DNA of 61,611 nt from Frigoribacterium sp. CFBP 13712 (GCF_014842255.1 NZ_JACYVH010000007.1:99190-160800); one strand, 5' to 3'. Numbered from the stretch's first letter, positions 1 to 9,632 are shown. Notes: generated from the sequence alone by a model not told the origin. A program made the numbers and translations.

Positions 1-657
1 GCGCTTGGTCTGGATGATCGGCTCGGCCGAGAACTGGTCGAGCTTGCGGCGCAGGTACGAGATGTAGCTCTCGACGATGCCGGCGTCGCCGTTGAAGTCG
101 TACTCCCACACGTGGTCGAGGATCTGGGCCTTCGACAGCACGCGGTTGGGGTTCAGCATGAGGTAGCGCAGCAGCTTGAACTCGGTCGGGCTGAGCTCGA
201 TGGCCGTCTCGCCGATCGTGACCTCGTGGGTGTCCTGGTCCATCGTGAGCTCGCCGGCGCGGATGATCGCGTCTTCGTCCTCGTTCATGGTGCGGCGGAG
301 GATCGCCTTGATGCGGGCGACGATCTCGTCGAGGCTGAACGGCTTGGTGACGTAGTCGTCGCCGCCGACGGTCAGACCCGTGATCTTGTCTTCGGTGTCG
401 TCTTTCGCCGTGAGGAACAGGATCGGCGACGTGTAGCCCGACGACCGCAGGCGCTTGGTCACGCCGAAGCCGTTCATGTCGGGGAGCATCACGTCGAGGA
501 TGATCAGGTCGGGCTCTTCTTCGAGGACGGCCGAGATGGCCTGCGCGCCGTTGCCGACTGCCCGGACTGCGAAGCCCGCGAATCGCAGGCTCGTCGTCAG
601 GAGGTCGCGGATGTTCGGTTCGTCATCGACGATAAGGATCTTCGGGCCGTCACTCAT
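1..657 (-). CDS. OmpR/PhoP-family response regulator (C-terminus cut by window edge)
   Basis: DNA-binding response regulator of a two-component system. The first 219 codons are present and the reading frame runs off the left edge, so the last few residues are missing. The receiver domain (about residues 5-120) shows the acidic pair in ILIVDDEPN, the phospho-acceptor Asp in LIILDVMLPDMNGFG, and the conserved Thr and Lys in FLTAKD and DDYVTKPFS. The winged-helix effector domain follows, with ELSPTEFKLLRYLMLNPN and a recognition segment around VESYISYLRRKLD. The wording of both domains is closest to the mycobacterial PhoP type among OmpR regulators. The start is ATG at 657. The partner kinase would lie outside the window. 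The regulon is unknown. Confidence 0.93.
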   Translation of the reverse strand, partial: MSDGPKILIVDDEPNIRDLLTTSLRFAGFAVRAVGNGAQAISAVLEEEPDLIILDVMLPDMNGFGVTKRLRSSGYTSPILFLTAKDDTEDKITGLTVGGDDYVTKPFSLDEIVARIKAILRRTMNEDEDAIIRAGELTMDQDTHEVTIGETAIELSPTEFKLLRYLMLNPNRVLSKAQILDHVWEYDFNGDAGIVESYISYLRRKLDQFSAEPIIQTKR

Positions 658-737
658 GGGATAAGTATCTGCGCGCCTCCTCGGTGTTCCCTGTGAGCAG
701 GAGGCACGTCAGCCGCATGCGGGCATCGTGTCGGCCC

Positions 738-1301
738 TCAGGACGCCGGGTCGGTCCATTCGACGTTCGGCACGAGCGCGATGCGGGTCGTCAGCTCGAG
801 CAGCTCGTCGGGCACGGCGAGGGTGAAGTCGACGCCCTCGCGATGCTCGAGGACGGCGGTGTAGCCGGAGGCGCGGGTGATCTGCCACCCCGGGAACTCC
901 TCGACCGGGGCTGCGACGACCCGCGCCTCCTCGGCGTCGTCGGTGGCGCCGATCGCGGTGAGACCGGCGAAGAGGTGGTCCTTGACCGGCGAACCGGCGA
1001 GGAGGTCGCTGCGGTCGAGCACGTCGGGGTCGGGGCTCCACGTGACGATGCTGAGCTGCGAGCCGGCGTGCAGCCCGCCCTGGACCTCGTAGGTGCGCTC
1101 GACGGCCACGACCACCGATGCGTCCCAGTCGGCGAACCGGGCGCGCTGGCCGCGGAACTCGATCGCGTCGTGCTCGAGCGACGCGACGAGCGGACCGAAG
1201 GTCGCGAACGGGGCCTGATCGGCCGCGAACACGCGACGGAGTCCGTCGCGCCAGAGGTCGTCGTCGCCGAGCGGCAGATCGGACTCGGAGGCGGTGCTCA
1301 T
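738..1301 (-). CDS. Hypothetical protein, 187 aa
   Basis: I do not recognise a family. The 187-residue product is soluble and acidic, with no signal peptide or membrane segment. Its ATG overlaps the TGA of the XPB-type helicase by four bases (ATGA, 1298-1301), so the two genes are translationally coupled and presumably co-expressed. That position downstream of a repair helicase is the only clue to its role. Confidence 0.75.
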   Translation of the reverse strand: MSTASESDLPLGDDDLWRDGLRRVFAADQAPFATFGPLVASLEHDAIEFRGQRARFADWDASVVVAVERTYEVQGGLHAGSQLSIVTWSPDPDVLDRSDLLAGSPVKDHLFAGLTAIGATDDAEEARVVAAPVEEFPGWQITRASGYTAVLEHREGVDFTLAVPDELLELTTRIALVPNVEWTDPAS

Positions 1302-2932
1302 GCGGCGAGGGCCGGCGAGTCGAGGATCGTGTAGCTGTAGCCCTGCTCGGCCAGGAACCTCTGGCGGTTCTGCGCGAAGTCCTGATCGACCGTGTCGCGG
1401 CTCACCAGCGTGTAGAACGACGCCGGCAGCCCCGACTTCTTCGGGCGGAGCAGGCGACCCAGCCGCTGCGCCTCCTCCTGGCGCGAGCCGAACGACCCGC
1501 TCACCTGGATGGCCACGGTGGCCTCGGGCAGGTCGACCGAGAAGTTCGCGACCTTCGAGACGACGAGCACCTTCACCTCGCCGTCGCGGAACGCCTGGTA
1601 GAGCCGCTCGCGCTCGTCGATCGGCGTGGCACCGGTCAGGGTCGGGGCGTCGAGGGTCTCCGCGAGCTGCTCGAGCTGGTCGAGGTACTGCCCGATCACG
1701 AGGATCTGCTCGCCGTCGTGGCGGGCGACGAGATCGCGGACGACACCGAGCTTGGCCGGGGCGGTGGCCGCGAGACGGTACCGCTCGTCGTCGGGGGCGG
1801 CCGCGTACTCGAGCCGCGCCTCCTGCGGGAGGTCGACCCGCACCTCGTAGCAGGACGCCGGCGAGATGTAGCCCTGCGCCTCGATCTCCTTCCAGGGAGC
1901 GTCGAAGCGCTTGGGGCCGATCAGGCTGAAGACGTCGCTCTCGCGGCCGTCTTCGCGCACCAGCGTCGCCGTCAGGCCGAGTCGGCGGCGGGCCTGCAGC
2001 TCGGCCGTCAGCTTGAAGACCGGAGCGGGGAGGAGGTGCACCTCGTCGTAGACCACCAGACCCCAGTCGAGGGCGTCGAGCAGCGACAGGTGCGTGTACT
2101 TGCCGCCCCGACGCGCCGTGAGGATCTGGTACGTCGCGATCGTGACGGGCTTGACCTCCTTGACCGAACCCGAGTACTCGCCGATCTCGTCTTCGGTGAG
2201 CGAGGTGCGCTTCAGCAGCTCGTCGCGCCACTGCCGGGCCGACACCGTGTTGGTCACGAGGATGAGCGTGGTCGTGCCCGCCGCGGCCATGGCGCCCGCG
2301 CCGACCAGGGTCTTGCCTGCGCCGCAGGGCAGGACGACGACGCCCGAGCCGCCGTCGAAGAAGTTGTCGATCGCCTGCTGCTGGTAGCCGCGAAGCTGCC
2401 AGTCGCCCTGGTCGAGGTCGATCGCGTGCGGGGTGCCGGGCGTGTAGCCGGCGTGGTCCTCTGCGGGCCAGCCGAGCTTGACGAGCTGCTGCTTGACCTC
2501 GCCGCGCGCCCAGGGCAGGAGCTCCCAGACGGTGTCGCTGCGGCGGACGCCGAGCAGCTCGCCGATCTTCTTGACCCGGGTGACCTCGCGCAGCACGGTG
2601 TCGTCGGTGCCGCGCAGCACGAGCGTGTCGCCGTCGCGCTCGATGACGATGCGCCCGTAGCGGGCCACCGTCTCGGCGATGTCGACCGAGACGCTCTGCG
2701 GCACGGGGAACTTCGAGTACTTCTCGAGCGTCTCGAGCATGTCTTCGGCGGTGTGACCCGCGGCCCGCGCGTTCCACAGGCCGAGTCGGGTGATGCGGTA
2801 GGTGTGCACGTGCTCGGGCGCCCGCTCGAGCTCCGCGAACACCGAGAGGTCGTGACGTGCGTCGTCCGACTGGGGGTGCGCGACCTCGAGCAGGACGGTG
2901 CGATCGCTCTGGACGATCAGGGGGCCGGTCAT
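1298..2932 (-). CDS. XPB/Ssl2-family DNA repair helicase
   Basis: Superfamily 2 DNA helicase of the XPB type, 544 aa, the usual length for the short actinobacterial form. Residues 1-170 form the N-terminal damage-recognition-like domain. The Q-motif region precedes Walker A (PCGAGKT, about residues 200-206). The DEAH-box variant DEVH sits near residue 293 and motif III is LTATLVRED. The second RecA fold ends with the arginine-finger motif QRLGRLLRPK. Family knowledge: 3'-5' unwinding linked to nucleotide-excision-type repair. The gene lies directly downstream of the helicase-associated protein at 3003-4862 and upstream of a coupled hypothetical gene. The start is ATG at 2932. Confidence 0.93.
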   Translation of the reverse strand: MTGPLIVQSDRTVLLEVAHPQSDDARHDLSVFAELERAPEHVHTYRITRLGLWNARAAGHTAEDMLETLEKYSKFPVPQSVSVDIAETVARYGRIVIERDGDTLVLRGTDDTVLREVTRVKKIGELLGVRRSDTVWELLPWARGEVKQQLVKLGWPAEDHAGYTPGTPHAIDLDQGDWQLRGYQQQAIDNFFDGGSGVVVLPCGAGKTLVGAGAMAAAGTTTLILVTNTVSARQWRDELLKRTSLTEDEIGEYSGSVKEVKPVTIATYQILTARRGGKYTHLSLLDALDWGLVVYDEVHLLPAPVFKLTAELQARRRLGLTATLVREDGRESDVFSLIGPKRFDAPWKEIEAQGYISPASCYEVRVDLPQEARLEYAAAPDDERYRLAATAPAKLGVVRDLVARHDGEQILVIGQYLDQLEQLAETLDAPTLTGATPIDERERLYQAFRDGEVKVLVVSKVANFSVDLPEATVAIQVSGSFGSRQEEAQRLGRLLRPKKSGLPASFYTLVSRDTVDQDFAQNRQRFLAEQGYSYTILDSPALAA

Positions 2933-3002
2933 GAGGGTCGAGTCTAGGCGCGCCTCCTGCGGTCGTCCTCAGGTGGTGCGGGGACGCCGCGGGCGGGTCG
3001 GA

Positions 3003-4862
3003 TCAGCGCGAGCTCGACACCGCGACCACGTGCGAGAGCGGCAGGGTGCGCTCGACGTCGGACTTCTTGTCGCGGCCACGCAGGCGGCCGCCGCCCACGC
3101 CGGTGGGCTCCATCTCGAGTGACGACGTCGTGCCGTCGGGCTGCTCGATCGAGATCGTGACGGTCAGCCGGCCCTTGACGGCCGCGTCGAGCTGGCGGGC
3201 GATCCAGGCGCGGTCGGTCGTCTCGGTGCTGCCCTCGTTCTCGGCCGACAGGCGTTCGACCATCTCGCGCAGCTGGTCGCGCGCCGGTGCGGGCACGGGG
3301 CGCCGGGGGCGGCGGCGGACGGGCGGCGTGACCGAGATGCCCGTCTCATCGAGCACCACGACGGGGTAGCGCTCGTCGCTCAGGGCCCAGAAGACGGTGT
3401 CTCGCTCGAAGCGGCTGACGATGCGGAGCCCGTCGAGGCGGCGCAGCGCGAGCGGCGACAGCGCGTGGTCGACCTCGAGGGTGTCGATGCTGGTGTGCTC
3501 GTCGGCCTCGACGAGCGTGACGGCGTCGGCGGGGAACCCGGGCGTGCCGGGCTCGACGCCCGACACCCGGTAGCGGCCGTGCCGCTCGGCGGACTGCTGC
3601 ACGAGGTAGTCGAGCGGCTGGGGGATGCCCGTCGCCGAGATCTCGGCGAGGAAAGCTCGGAGCGTGTCGGCCGTCTCGCCCTCGCTCAGCGCCCGCTGCA
3701 CCCCGCCCTCGGTGATGCGGTACGTGGCGGCGAGCCCGGCGCTCTCGACGACCGCGATGACCCGGAGGCGCGCATCCAGTGCCGGGGACAGCGGACCGGG
3801 CGAGACCACGGTGAGGTCGTGCTGCAGATAGACCTGCTCGACCGCCTCGGGCAGCAGCTCGGCGACCCGCGATCGTGCGGCGCCGGCACCCTCGCGGAAC
3901 AGCGCGAGCGCCGCCGAGGTGGGCACCCCGCCGGAGCTCAGACCGAGCAGCTCGGCGGAGCGCGAGAACGCGGCCAGGCGCTCGGGCACCCACGCCGCAC
4001 CCGCGGGGTAGGACCAGAGCGTGAACTCGCGGAGCGGCTCGCCCCACGAGGTCTCGACGCGCTGACGCAGCACGGCGACGATCTCGAGCGGCAGCGAGTC
4101 GAGCCACGAGCTCGTCAGGGCCTCCCAGCGGTCGGGCCACGACGAGGCCAGCCAGGCGTTCGCCTCGGCGGTGACGACCCAGCCGTCGGGGCTCGTGCGG
4201 GCGAGCCCGGCGCGGGTCGTGATGCCCAGCAGCGTGCTGACGTCGTCGACGTCGATGCGCGCGGCCTCGGCGAGGCGGCGCGTCTCGGGCAGCGCGAGCC
4301 CGCCCTTGGCCAGCTCGCGGGCCGGCGACTGCTCGAGCGCACGGAGGATCTCGGCGACCTCGATCACGATGGCGTAGAGGCGCTCGGACGATCGCGCGTC
4401 GACGGCCTCCCGATCGATGTCGTCGACCGCCTCGAGCACGACCGGCGGTCTCTCGTCGGCCAGCCGCTCGGCGGAGAGCAGCGGGTCGTCGTCGAGGCGC
4501 TCGCCGACGGCGTCGGGGGTGGCGACGATCCGGCCGTCGGTCGACGGCACGAGCAGGAAGAGGTCGAGGAGGTGCGCGACGGCCGTCTCGACCGGCGAGA
4601 GGGCGTCGTCGGCGGGGCTCGCGAGACGCTCGGCCAGCGTCGCCGTGTCGGCCGGCTCGCGCGCCGCCTGCAGCAGTCGCAGCTCGGTGCGGTCGAGGCG
4701 CGACAGCACGTCGCGCACCGAGGCCGGCTCGAGCAGCGAGTCGGCGAGGTCGAACGCGTCGTGGACGGTCGAGGGGCGCAGCTGTCTGGCCGACAGGCGT
4801 CGGAGCAGATCGTCGGTCGGGGCGCTGCGAAGCACGCCCGCGAGATCGAGTGCACTGGTCAT
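3003..4862 (-). CDS. Helicase-associated domain-containing protein (XPB partner)
   Basis: 619-aa protein of the family annotated as helicase C-terminal/XPB-associated domain protein, which in actinobacteria is regularly encoded next to the XPB-type helicase, as here. It lacks a Walker A motif, so it is probably not an ATPase itself. It is rich in Leu/Arg helical segments and ends in a basic region (GGGRLRGRDKKSDVERTL). The ATG at 4862 is preceded by GGAGGT at good spacing. A longer in-frame extension upstream is possible but has no better ribosome-binding site. The operon order is this gene, then the helicase, then the 187-aa protein, all on the minus strand. Its biochemical role is unknown. 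Confidence 0.85.
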   Translation of the reverse strand: MTSALDLAGVLRSAPTDDLLRRLSARQLRPSTVHDAFDLADSLLEPASVRDVLSRLDRTELRLLQAAREPADTATLAERLASPADDALSPVETAVAHLLDLFLLVPSTDGRIVATPDAVGERLDDDPLLSAERLADERPPVVLEAVDDIDREAVDARSSERLYAIVIEVAEILRALEQSPARELAKGGLALPETRRLAEAARIDVDDVSTLLGITTRAGLARTSPDGWVVTAEANAWLASSWPDRWEALTSSWLDSLPLEIVAVLRQRVETSWGEPLREFTLWSYPAGAAWVPERLAAFSRSAELLGLSSGGVPTSAALALFREGAGAARSRVAELLPEAVEQVYLQHDLTVVSPGPLSPALDARLRVIAVVESAGLAATYRITEGGVQRALSEGETADTLRAFLAEISATGIPQPLDYLVQQSAERHGRYRVSGVEPGTPGFPADAVTLVEADEHTSIDTLEVDHALSPLALRRLDGLRIVSRFERDTVFWALSDERYPVVVLDETGISVTPPVRRRPRRPVPAPARDQLREMVERLSAENEGSTETTDRAWIARQLDAAVKGRLTVTISIEQPDGTTSSLEMEPTGVGGGRLRGRDKKSDVERTLPLSHVVAVSSSR

Positions 4863-4902
4863 TGGGGTCGACCTCCGAAGATTGCGCAGCCGGGTGCTGC
4901 GT

Positions 4903-5181
4903 CTACCGTGTGGTGCCCCGGTTCTCTCGCACACGTCGGGCGCCACTGGCGACGACGTAGGCGATGATCAGCAGGATGGCGAGGGGGAGACCGATGAGCG
5001 GCAGCACGCTGATCGCCGGCCAGACGCCGACCGTGTAGTCGGAGACGCCCGTGACGCTTCCGATCAGACGGACGACGAAGGCGACGATCGACAGGACGAC
5101 GATCGCCGCGATCATGAAGATCAGCACGCGTTCAGTACGATGGACGCTCGTCGGCGTGCTCTCGTCGGTCTTCTCAGCCAC
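4903..5181 (-). CDS. Small two-span membrane protein, 92 aa
   Basis: Predicted integral membrane protein with two hydrophobic segments, about residues 19-40 (VLIFMIAAIVVLSIVAFVVRL) and 56-78 (AISVLPLIGLPLAILLIIAYV), flanked by a charged N-terminus and a basic tail. GTG at 5181 is the most plausible start. A much longer open frame upstream runs antisense through the cold-shock gene and is not credible. The gene is divergent from the cold-shock gene, with about 85 bp between them. No specific function is recognised. Confidence 0.7.
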   Translation of the reverse strand: MAEKTDESTPTSVHRTERVLIFMIAAIVVLSIVAFVVRLIGSVTGVSDYTVGVWPAISVLPLIGLPLAILLIIAYVVASGARRVRENRGTTR

Positions 5182-5265
5182 CTGCACAGGATAGCGGGGG
5201 CGCGCCCCGACCTCTCGCTCTAAACTGAGGTCGCTTTCACCCCCACCTCTTCTAGGAGTCAAGTC

Positions 5266-5635
5266 ATGCCCACCGGCAAGGTCAAGTTCTACGACGACGA
5301 GAAGGGCTTCGGCTTCATCAGCAGCGATGACGGCCACGAGGTCTTCCTCCACGCGTCGGCCCTGCCCGCCGGCACCGTGGGTGTCAAGGCGGGTACCCGT
5401 CTCGAGTTCGGCATCGCCGACGGCAAGCGCGGTGCGCAGGCCCTCTCGGTGCGCGTGCTCGAGGCCGCACCGAGCCTCGCGAAGATGAGCCGGCGCTCGG
5501 CCGACGACATGGCGGTCATCGTCGAGGACCTCGTGAAGGTGCTCGACAAGGCCGGCGGCGACCTCCGCCACGGTCGCTACCCGCAGAACGGCGCCCGCAT
5601 CGCCGTCCTCCTCCGAACCGTCGCCGACTCCTTCG

Positions 5636-5643
<8 letters not shown>
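5266..5643 (+). CDS. Cold-shock protein with C-terminal extension
   Basis: 125-aa nucleic-acid-binding protein. Residues 1-65 form a cold-shock domain with RNP1 (KGFGFI) and RNP2 (VFLHAS). Residues 66-125 are an extension seen in actinobacterial CspB-like proteins, about twice the length of a classic Csp. Family knowledge: RNA chaperone in the cytoplasm. TAGGAG lies about 8 nt upstream of the ATG. The 3' end overlaps the start of the DUF3027 gene by 8 bp, so the two are translationally coupled, as in many actinobacteria. Confidence 0.93.
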
Positions 5644-6349
<706 letters not shown>

Positions 6350-6397
6350 ATGATCTCAGGGGCGCACGCCGCGCCTCCTCGGCACTCCACGGTGTCG

Positions 6398-6442
6398 GAC
6401 GACGAAGACCCCCTCGCCTGATGCGAGGGGGTCTTCGTCGTC
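6398..6442. terminator. Bidirectional terminator between DUF3027 and serC
   Basis: A perfect 20-bp stem (arms 6398-6417 and 6423-6442) with a 5-nt loop sits between the converging DUF3027 and serC genes. The arm contains GAAGACCCCCTCGC. It can serve both strands. Confidence 0.85.
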
Positions 6443-6456
6443 TGCGGGCCCGACCG

Positions 6457-7575
6457 TCAGACGGCCAGGGCGCTCACGACGTGGTCGATCGAGCGGATGA
6501 GCTGGCGGACGTCGTCGGGCTCGATGGCCGCGAAGGTGGCGACGCGCAGCTGGTTGCGCCCGAGCTTGCGGTACGGCTCGGTGTCGACGATGCCGTTCTG
6601 CCGCAGGACCTTCGCGACCGCGGCGGCGTCGATCGACTCGGCGAAGTCGATCGTGGCGACGACCTGCGAGCGGTGCGACGGGTCGACCACGAAGGGCGTC
6701 GCGTAGTCGGACGCGGTCGCCCAGTCGTAGAGGGCCGACGACGACTCGCGCGTGCGGGCGTCCATCCCGGCGAGGCCGCCGTTGTCGAGCATCCAGCGCG
6801 TCTGGTCTTCGAGCAGCAGCAGGGTGGTGAGCGCCGGGGTGTTCAGCGTCTGGTTCAGCCGCGAGTTGTCGACGGCGTTCTTCAGGCTGAGGAACTCGGG
6901 GATGTACCGGCCGCTCGCGGCGACGCGCTCGACGCGCTCGATCGCCGCGGGGGAGAAGAGGGCGAGCCACAGACCGCCGTCGCTGGCGAAGTTCTTCTGC
7001 GGGGCGAAGTAGTAGACGTCGGCCTGCGTCGCGTCGAAGTCGATGCCCCCGGCCGCGCTCGTCGCGTCGACCACGGTCAGCGCGCCGGCGTCGCCGTCGA
7101 CCCGGGTGACGGGGGCCATCACGCCGGTGGACGTCTCGTTGTGCGGCCAGGCGTAGACGTCGACGCCCTCGAGCACCTCGACCTCGGCCAGCGCGCCGCC
7201 CTCGGCCGTGATCACGTGCGGCGCCTCGAGCCAGGGCGCCGCGTTGGCCTTGGCGAACTTGGAGCCGAACTCGCCGAACGACAGGTTCTCGGCGCGCTTC
7301 TCGACGAGACCGAACGCCGCGGCGTCCCAGAAGGCGGTCGAGCCGCCGTTGCCGAGCACGACCTCGTAGCCCTCGGGGATGCGGAACAGCTCGCCGAGGT
7401 CGGCGCGCACCCGCCCGACCAGGTCTTTGACCGGCGCCTGCCGGTGCGAGGTGCCGAGGAGGCGCGCCCCCGCGGTGACCAGGTGCTCGAGCTGTGCGCC
7501 GCGGATCTTCGACGGCCCGCAGCCGAATCGACCGTCGGTGGGCAGGAGGTCAGTGGGAATCGAGATGTCCGCCAT
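6457..7575 (-). CDS. serC: Phosphoserine aminotransferase
   Basis: 372-aa PLP-dependent class V aminotransferase that makes O-phospho-L-serine from 3-phosphohydroxypyruvate and glutamate in serine biosynthesis. It starts with the phosphate-binding FGCGPSKIR, followed by LGTSHRQAPVKDLV. GNGGSTAFWD binds the cofactor phosphate. VVDATSAAGG holds the PLP-contacting Asp, and the Schiff-base lysine is in APQKNFASDGG (K194). The shape is that of the actinobacterial/mycobacterial SerC rather than the enterobacterial one. The start is ATG at 7575. It is divergent from the DtxR regulator. Confidence 0.95.
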   Translation of the reverse strand: MADISIPTDLLPTDGRFGCGPSKIRGAQLEHLVTAGARLLGTSHRQAPVKDLVGRVRADLGELFRIPEGYEVVLGNGGSTAFWDAAAFGLVEKRAENLSFGEFGSKFAKANAAPWLEAPHVITAEGGALAEVEVLEGVDVYAWPHNETSTGVMAPVTRVDGDAGALTVVDATSAAGGIDFDATQADVYYFAPQKNFASDGGLWLALFSPAAIERVERVAASGRYIPEFLSLKNAVDNSRLNQTLNTPALTTLLLLEDQTRWMLDNGGLAGMDARTRESSSALYDWATASDYATPFVVDPSHRSQVVATIDFAESIDAAAVAKVLRQNGIVDTEPYRKLGRNQLRVATFAAIEPDDVRQLIRSIDHVVSALAV

Positions 7576-7663
7576 GCGTCGATCCTAGTGACCGCGGCGG
7601 AGCGTCCAGCGTGCAGCCACTAGGCTGACGGGGTAGTCCACGCGTTCCACCGGGAGGCCCCTG

Positions 7664-8356
7664 TTGACCGATCTCGTCGACACCACAGAGATGTACCTGC
7701 GCACGATCCTCGACCTCGAAGAAGAGAACATCGTGCCGCTGCGTGCGCGCATCTCCGAGCGCCTCGGCCACTCCGGTCCGACCGTCTCGCAGACGATCGC
7801 CCGGATGGAGCGCGACGGTCTCGTCGTCGTCTCGGGCGACCGGCACCTCGAGCTGACCCACGACGGGCGCAGCAAGGCGACCCACGTGATGCGCAAGCAC
7901 CGCCTCGCCGAGCGCCTCCTCGCCGACGTCATCGGCCTCGACTGGGCGTACGTCCACGACGAGGCCTGCCGGTGGGAGCACGTGATGAGCGAGCAGGTCG
8001 AGCGCCGCCTGCTCGAGATGCTCGACCACCCGACCGAGTCGCCCTACGGCAACCCCATCCCCGGTCTCGACGAGCTCGGCGACTCGCCGGCCGGTCGGTT
8101 CCTCGACGGGGTCGTCAACCTGGTGCAGGTCGTGGCCGAGAACCCCGAGGGCGTCACCCGCCCGATCCGCCGTCTGGCCGAGCCGGTGCAGTTCGAGCCC
8201 GAGCTGCTGCAGCAGCTGCAGAACGCCGGGGTCATGCCCGGCAGCTCGGCGACCGTCACCGCTGCCGGCTCGTACGTCTTCGTGCAGGCCGAGGGTCGTG
8301 ACGAGGGCCTCGAGCTGCCCAACGAGGTCGCGCAGCACATCTACGTGTCGAGCTGA
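7664..8356 (+). CDS. DtxR/IdeR-family metal-dependent repressor
   Basis: 230-aa iron (or manganese) responsive repressor. It has an N-terminal winged helix (residues 1-65), a dimerisation/metal domain (66-140) and a C-terminal SH3-like FeoA domain ending in EVAQHIYVSS. If translation starts at the TTG at 7664, the metal ligands fall at exactly the DtxR positions: Met10, His79, Glu83, His98, Cys102, Glu105, His106. That settles the unusual TTG start. Cys102 argues for the DtxR/IdeR (iron) type over MntR. The gene is divergent from serC. Targets cannot be seen here. Confidence 0.94.
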   Translation: MTDLVDTTEMYLRTILDLEEENIVPLRARISERLGHSGPTVSQTIARMERDGLVVVSGDRHLELTHDGRSKATHVMRKHRLAERLLADVIGLDWAYVHDEACRWEHVMSEQVERRLLEMLDHPTESPYGNPIPGLDELGDSPAGRFLDGVVNLVQVVAENPEGVTRPIRRLAEPVQFEPELLQQLQNAGVMPGSSATVTAAGSYVFVQAEGRDEGLELPNEVAQHIYVSS

Positions 8357-8373
8357 TTCCCAGCCCTCGTTCG

Positions 8374-8400
8374 GCTGTTTACCAATTCGTTACAAATATC
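8374..8400 (+). promoter_or_regulatory. Possible MtrA-type direct repeat upstream of the NlpC/P60 gene
   Basis: Two TTAC half-sites, in TTTAC and GTTAC, lie 11 bp apart (one helical turn) within GTTTACCAATTCGTTAC. They sit about 170 bp upstream of a cell-wall hydrolase gene. Known biology: MtrA of actinobacteria controls NlpC/P60 hydrolases through GTNAC-type direct repeats. The match here is by eye only. Confidence 0.35.
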
Positions 8401-8479
8401 CCTCTCGGGGATGATTTCACGCAGGGCTTCGCGTACAGTCGCAGAGTCCCTCGGCCAGGAAGCCGGTCGCGGGATCCGT

Positions 8480-8521
8480 GGCAAGACGTCTCGCAGCTCC
8501 CGTCTCTTGCCATGAGACGTT
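8480..8521 (+). ncRNA. Leader with two mutually exclusive hairpins before the NlpC/P60 gene
   Basis: The leader can form GGCAAGA (8480-8486) with TCTTGCC (8505-8511). Alternatively ACGTCTC (8486-8492), which lies in the loop of the first stem, can pair with GAGACGT (8514-8520). These arrangements are either exclusive or form a pseudoknot. NlpC/P60 genes of actinobacteria often follow c-di-AMP riboswitches, but I do not see the conserved blocks of that class, so no class is assigned. Confidence 0.35.
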
Positions 8522-8552
8522 GATCTGACGAACGGACGGGCCAGCATCCCTA

Positions 8553-9509
8553 GTGCTGTCGAGACGCCGGAGAACCACCCTCTTGACCCAGCCTGTTCCC
8601 GCCCGACACGAGAACGAGCAGCCGAAGACCGCTGCCCTCCGCACCCCCTCCGACCTCCCGACCCGTTCGTCGCTCCGACGCGCCGCGGCCGCCGCCCCTG
8701 CACCGCGACGCCGGACGAGCGCTCGCCGCACGGCCGTCTCGGTGACCGTGATGACGCTGACCGCCGGTCTCTTCGGCACGCTGGCCCTTCCCGCGTTCGC
8801 CCAGACCCCGGGCGCGACCGGTGCGTCCGACGTGTCGACGGAGTCCGCTGCCTCGGCCGCGCTGACGAAGTCGCGCACCGCCGACGCGCAGACCGTCTCG
8901 GTCGCCGACGGCGTGGCCGCCGCCGACACGGGTCGCGACGGCTACACCGCGACCTCGCAGGCGACTCTCGACCAGGCCGCCGCGGCGGCCGCCGAGGCCG
9001 TCGAGCGCGAGCAGGAGCGAGCCCAGCTGGCCGAGCAGTACGCGAGCTACAGCGGCCCGACCGCGTCGGAGTACGTCGCGACGGCCGGCGAGGCCACGTC
9101 GTCGACGTCGACGTCGGCCGCGGCAGCGGCCGCTCCGGCCGCCGGCGCCGCGACCCCCGGGGCCTTCAGCCTCGACGCCGTCTACCAGACGGCCCTGCAG
9201 TACCTCGGCACACCGTACGTCTACGGCGGAGCGACCCCGGCTGGCTTCGACTGCTCGGGCTTCATCATGTTCGTCTACGCCCAGTACGGCATCTCGCTGC
9301 CGCACTCGGTGCCCGCTCAGGGGGCGCTCGGCACGCCGATCTCGGCCGCCGAGGCGCAGCCCGGCGACGTCATCATCTTCAACGACGGCTCGCACGACGG
9401 GTTCTACGCCGGCAACGGGATGATCCTCGACGCGCCCAAGCCCGGCGGCGTCGTGAGCGTGCGGCCGCTGTGGACGGACGCCGTGCACTACGTGCGCTTC
9501 GGGGTCTGA
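8553..9509 (+). CDS. Secreted NlpC/P60 peptidoglycan endopeptidase
   Basis: 318-aa cell-wall hydrolase. After a long basic N-terminus, a hydrophobic stretch (VMTLTAGLFGTLALPAFA, about residues 65-82) ends in an Ala-X-Ala-like signal cleavage site. An Ala/Ser/Glu-rich linker (about 85-205) precedes the C-terminal NlpC/P60 domain. Catalytic Cys is in FDCSGFI and catalytic His in SHDGFYAGNG. The third polar residue is Asp (ILDAP) where many members have His. Family knowledge: cleaves D-Glu-mDAP-type stem-peptide links outside the cell. GTG 8553 gives the longest frame. TTG at 8583, with GGAGA upstream, is an equally reasonable start and would shorten the cytoplasmic lead. Confidence 0.9.
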   Translation: MLSRRRRTTLLTQPVPARHENEQPKTAALRTPSDLPTRSSLRRAAAAAPAPRRRTSARRTAVSVTVMTLTAGLFGTLALPAFAQTPGATGASDVSTESAASAALTKSRTADAQTVSVADGVAAADTGRDGYTATSQATLDQAAAAAAEAVEREQERAQLAEQYASYSGPTASEYVATAGEATSSTSTSAAAAAAPAAGAATPGAFSLDAVYQTALQYLGTPYVYGGATPAGFDCSGFIMFVYAQYGISLPHSVPAQGALGTPISAAEAQPGDVIIFNDGSHDGFYAGNGMILDAPKPGGVVSVRPLWTDAVHYVRFGV

Positions 9510-9548
9510 CCCGACCCGCGCCTCCTCGGCTCCGCGTGAACAGGCTGT

Positions 9549-9584
9549 GAAGAGCCGCCCCGCCTCTAGGCAGGGCGGCTCTTC
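9549..9584 (+). terminator. Terminator hairpin after the NlpC/P60 gene
   Basis: Perfect 12-bp stem, GAAGAGCCGCCC (9549-9560) with GGGCGGCTCTTC (9573-9584) and a 12-nt loop, about 40 bp after the stop codon. The T-tract is weak, as is common at this GC content. Confidence 0.75.
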
Positions 9585-9632
9585 GGGGTTAACCTGGCGA
9601 TCTCGGAGCACCGCTGAGACCAGGAGAGTCAC

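Noticed and set aside
1118-2947. A 609-codon plus-strand frame opposite the XPB helicase
   Set aside because: It is the antisense shadow of a well-supported helicase; high GC leaves third-frame stops rare and the peptide is Arg/Ala-rich without motifs.
8360-8582. c-di-AMP (ydaO-type) riboswitch upstream of the NlpC/P60 gene
   Set aside because: GGAGAACCACC at the gene start recalls one conserved block, but the GGGGUGAAU and CGUCAGCUAACC-like blocks are missing and the order is wrong.
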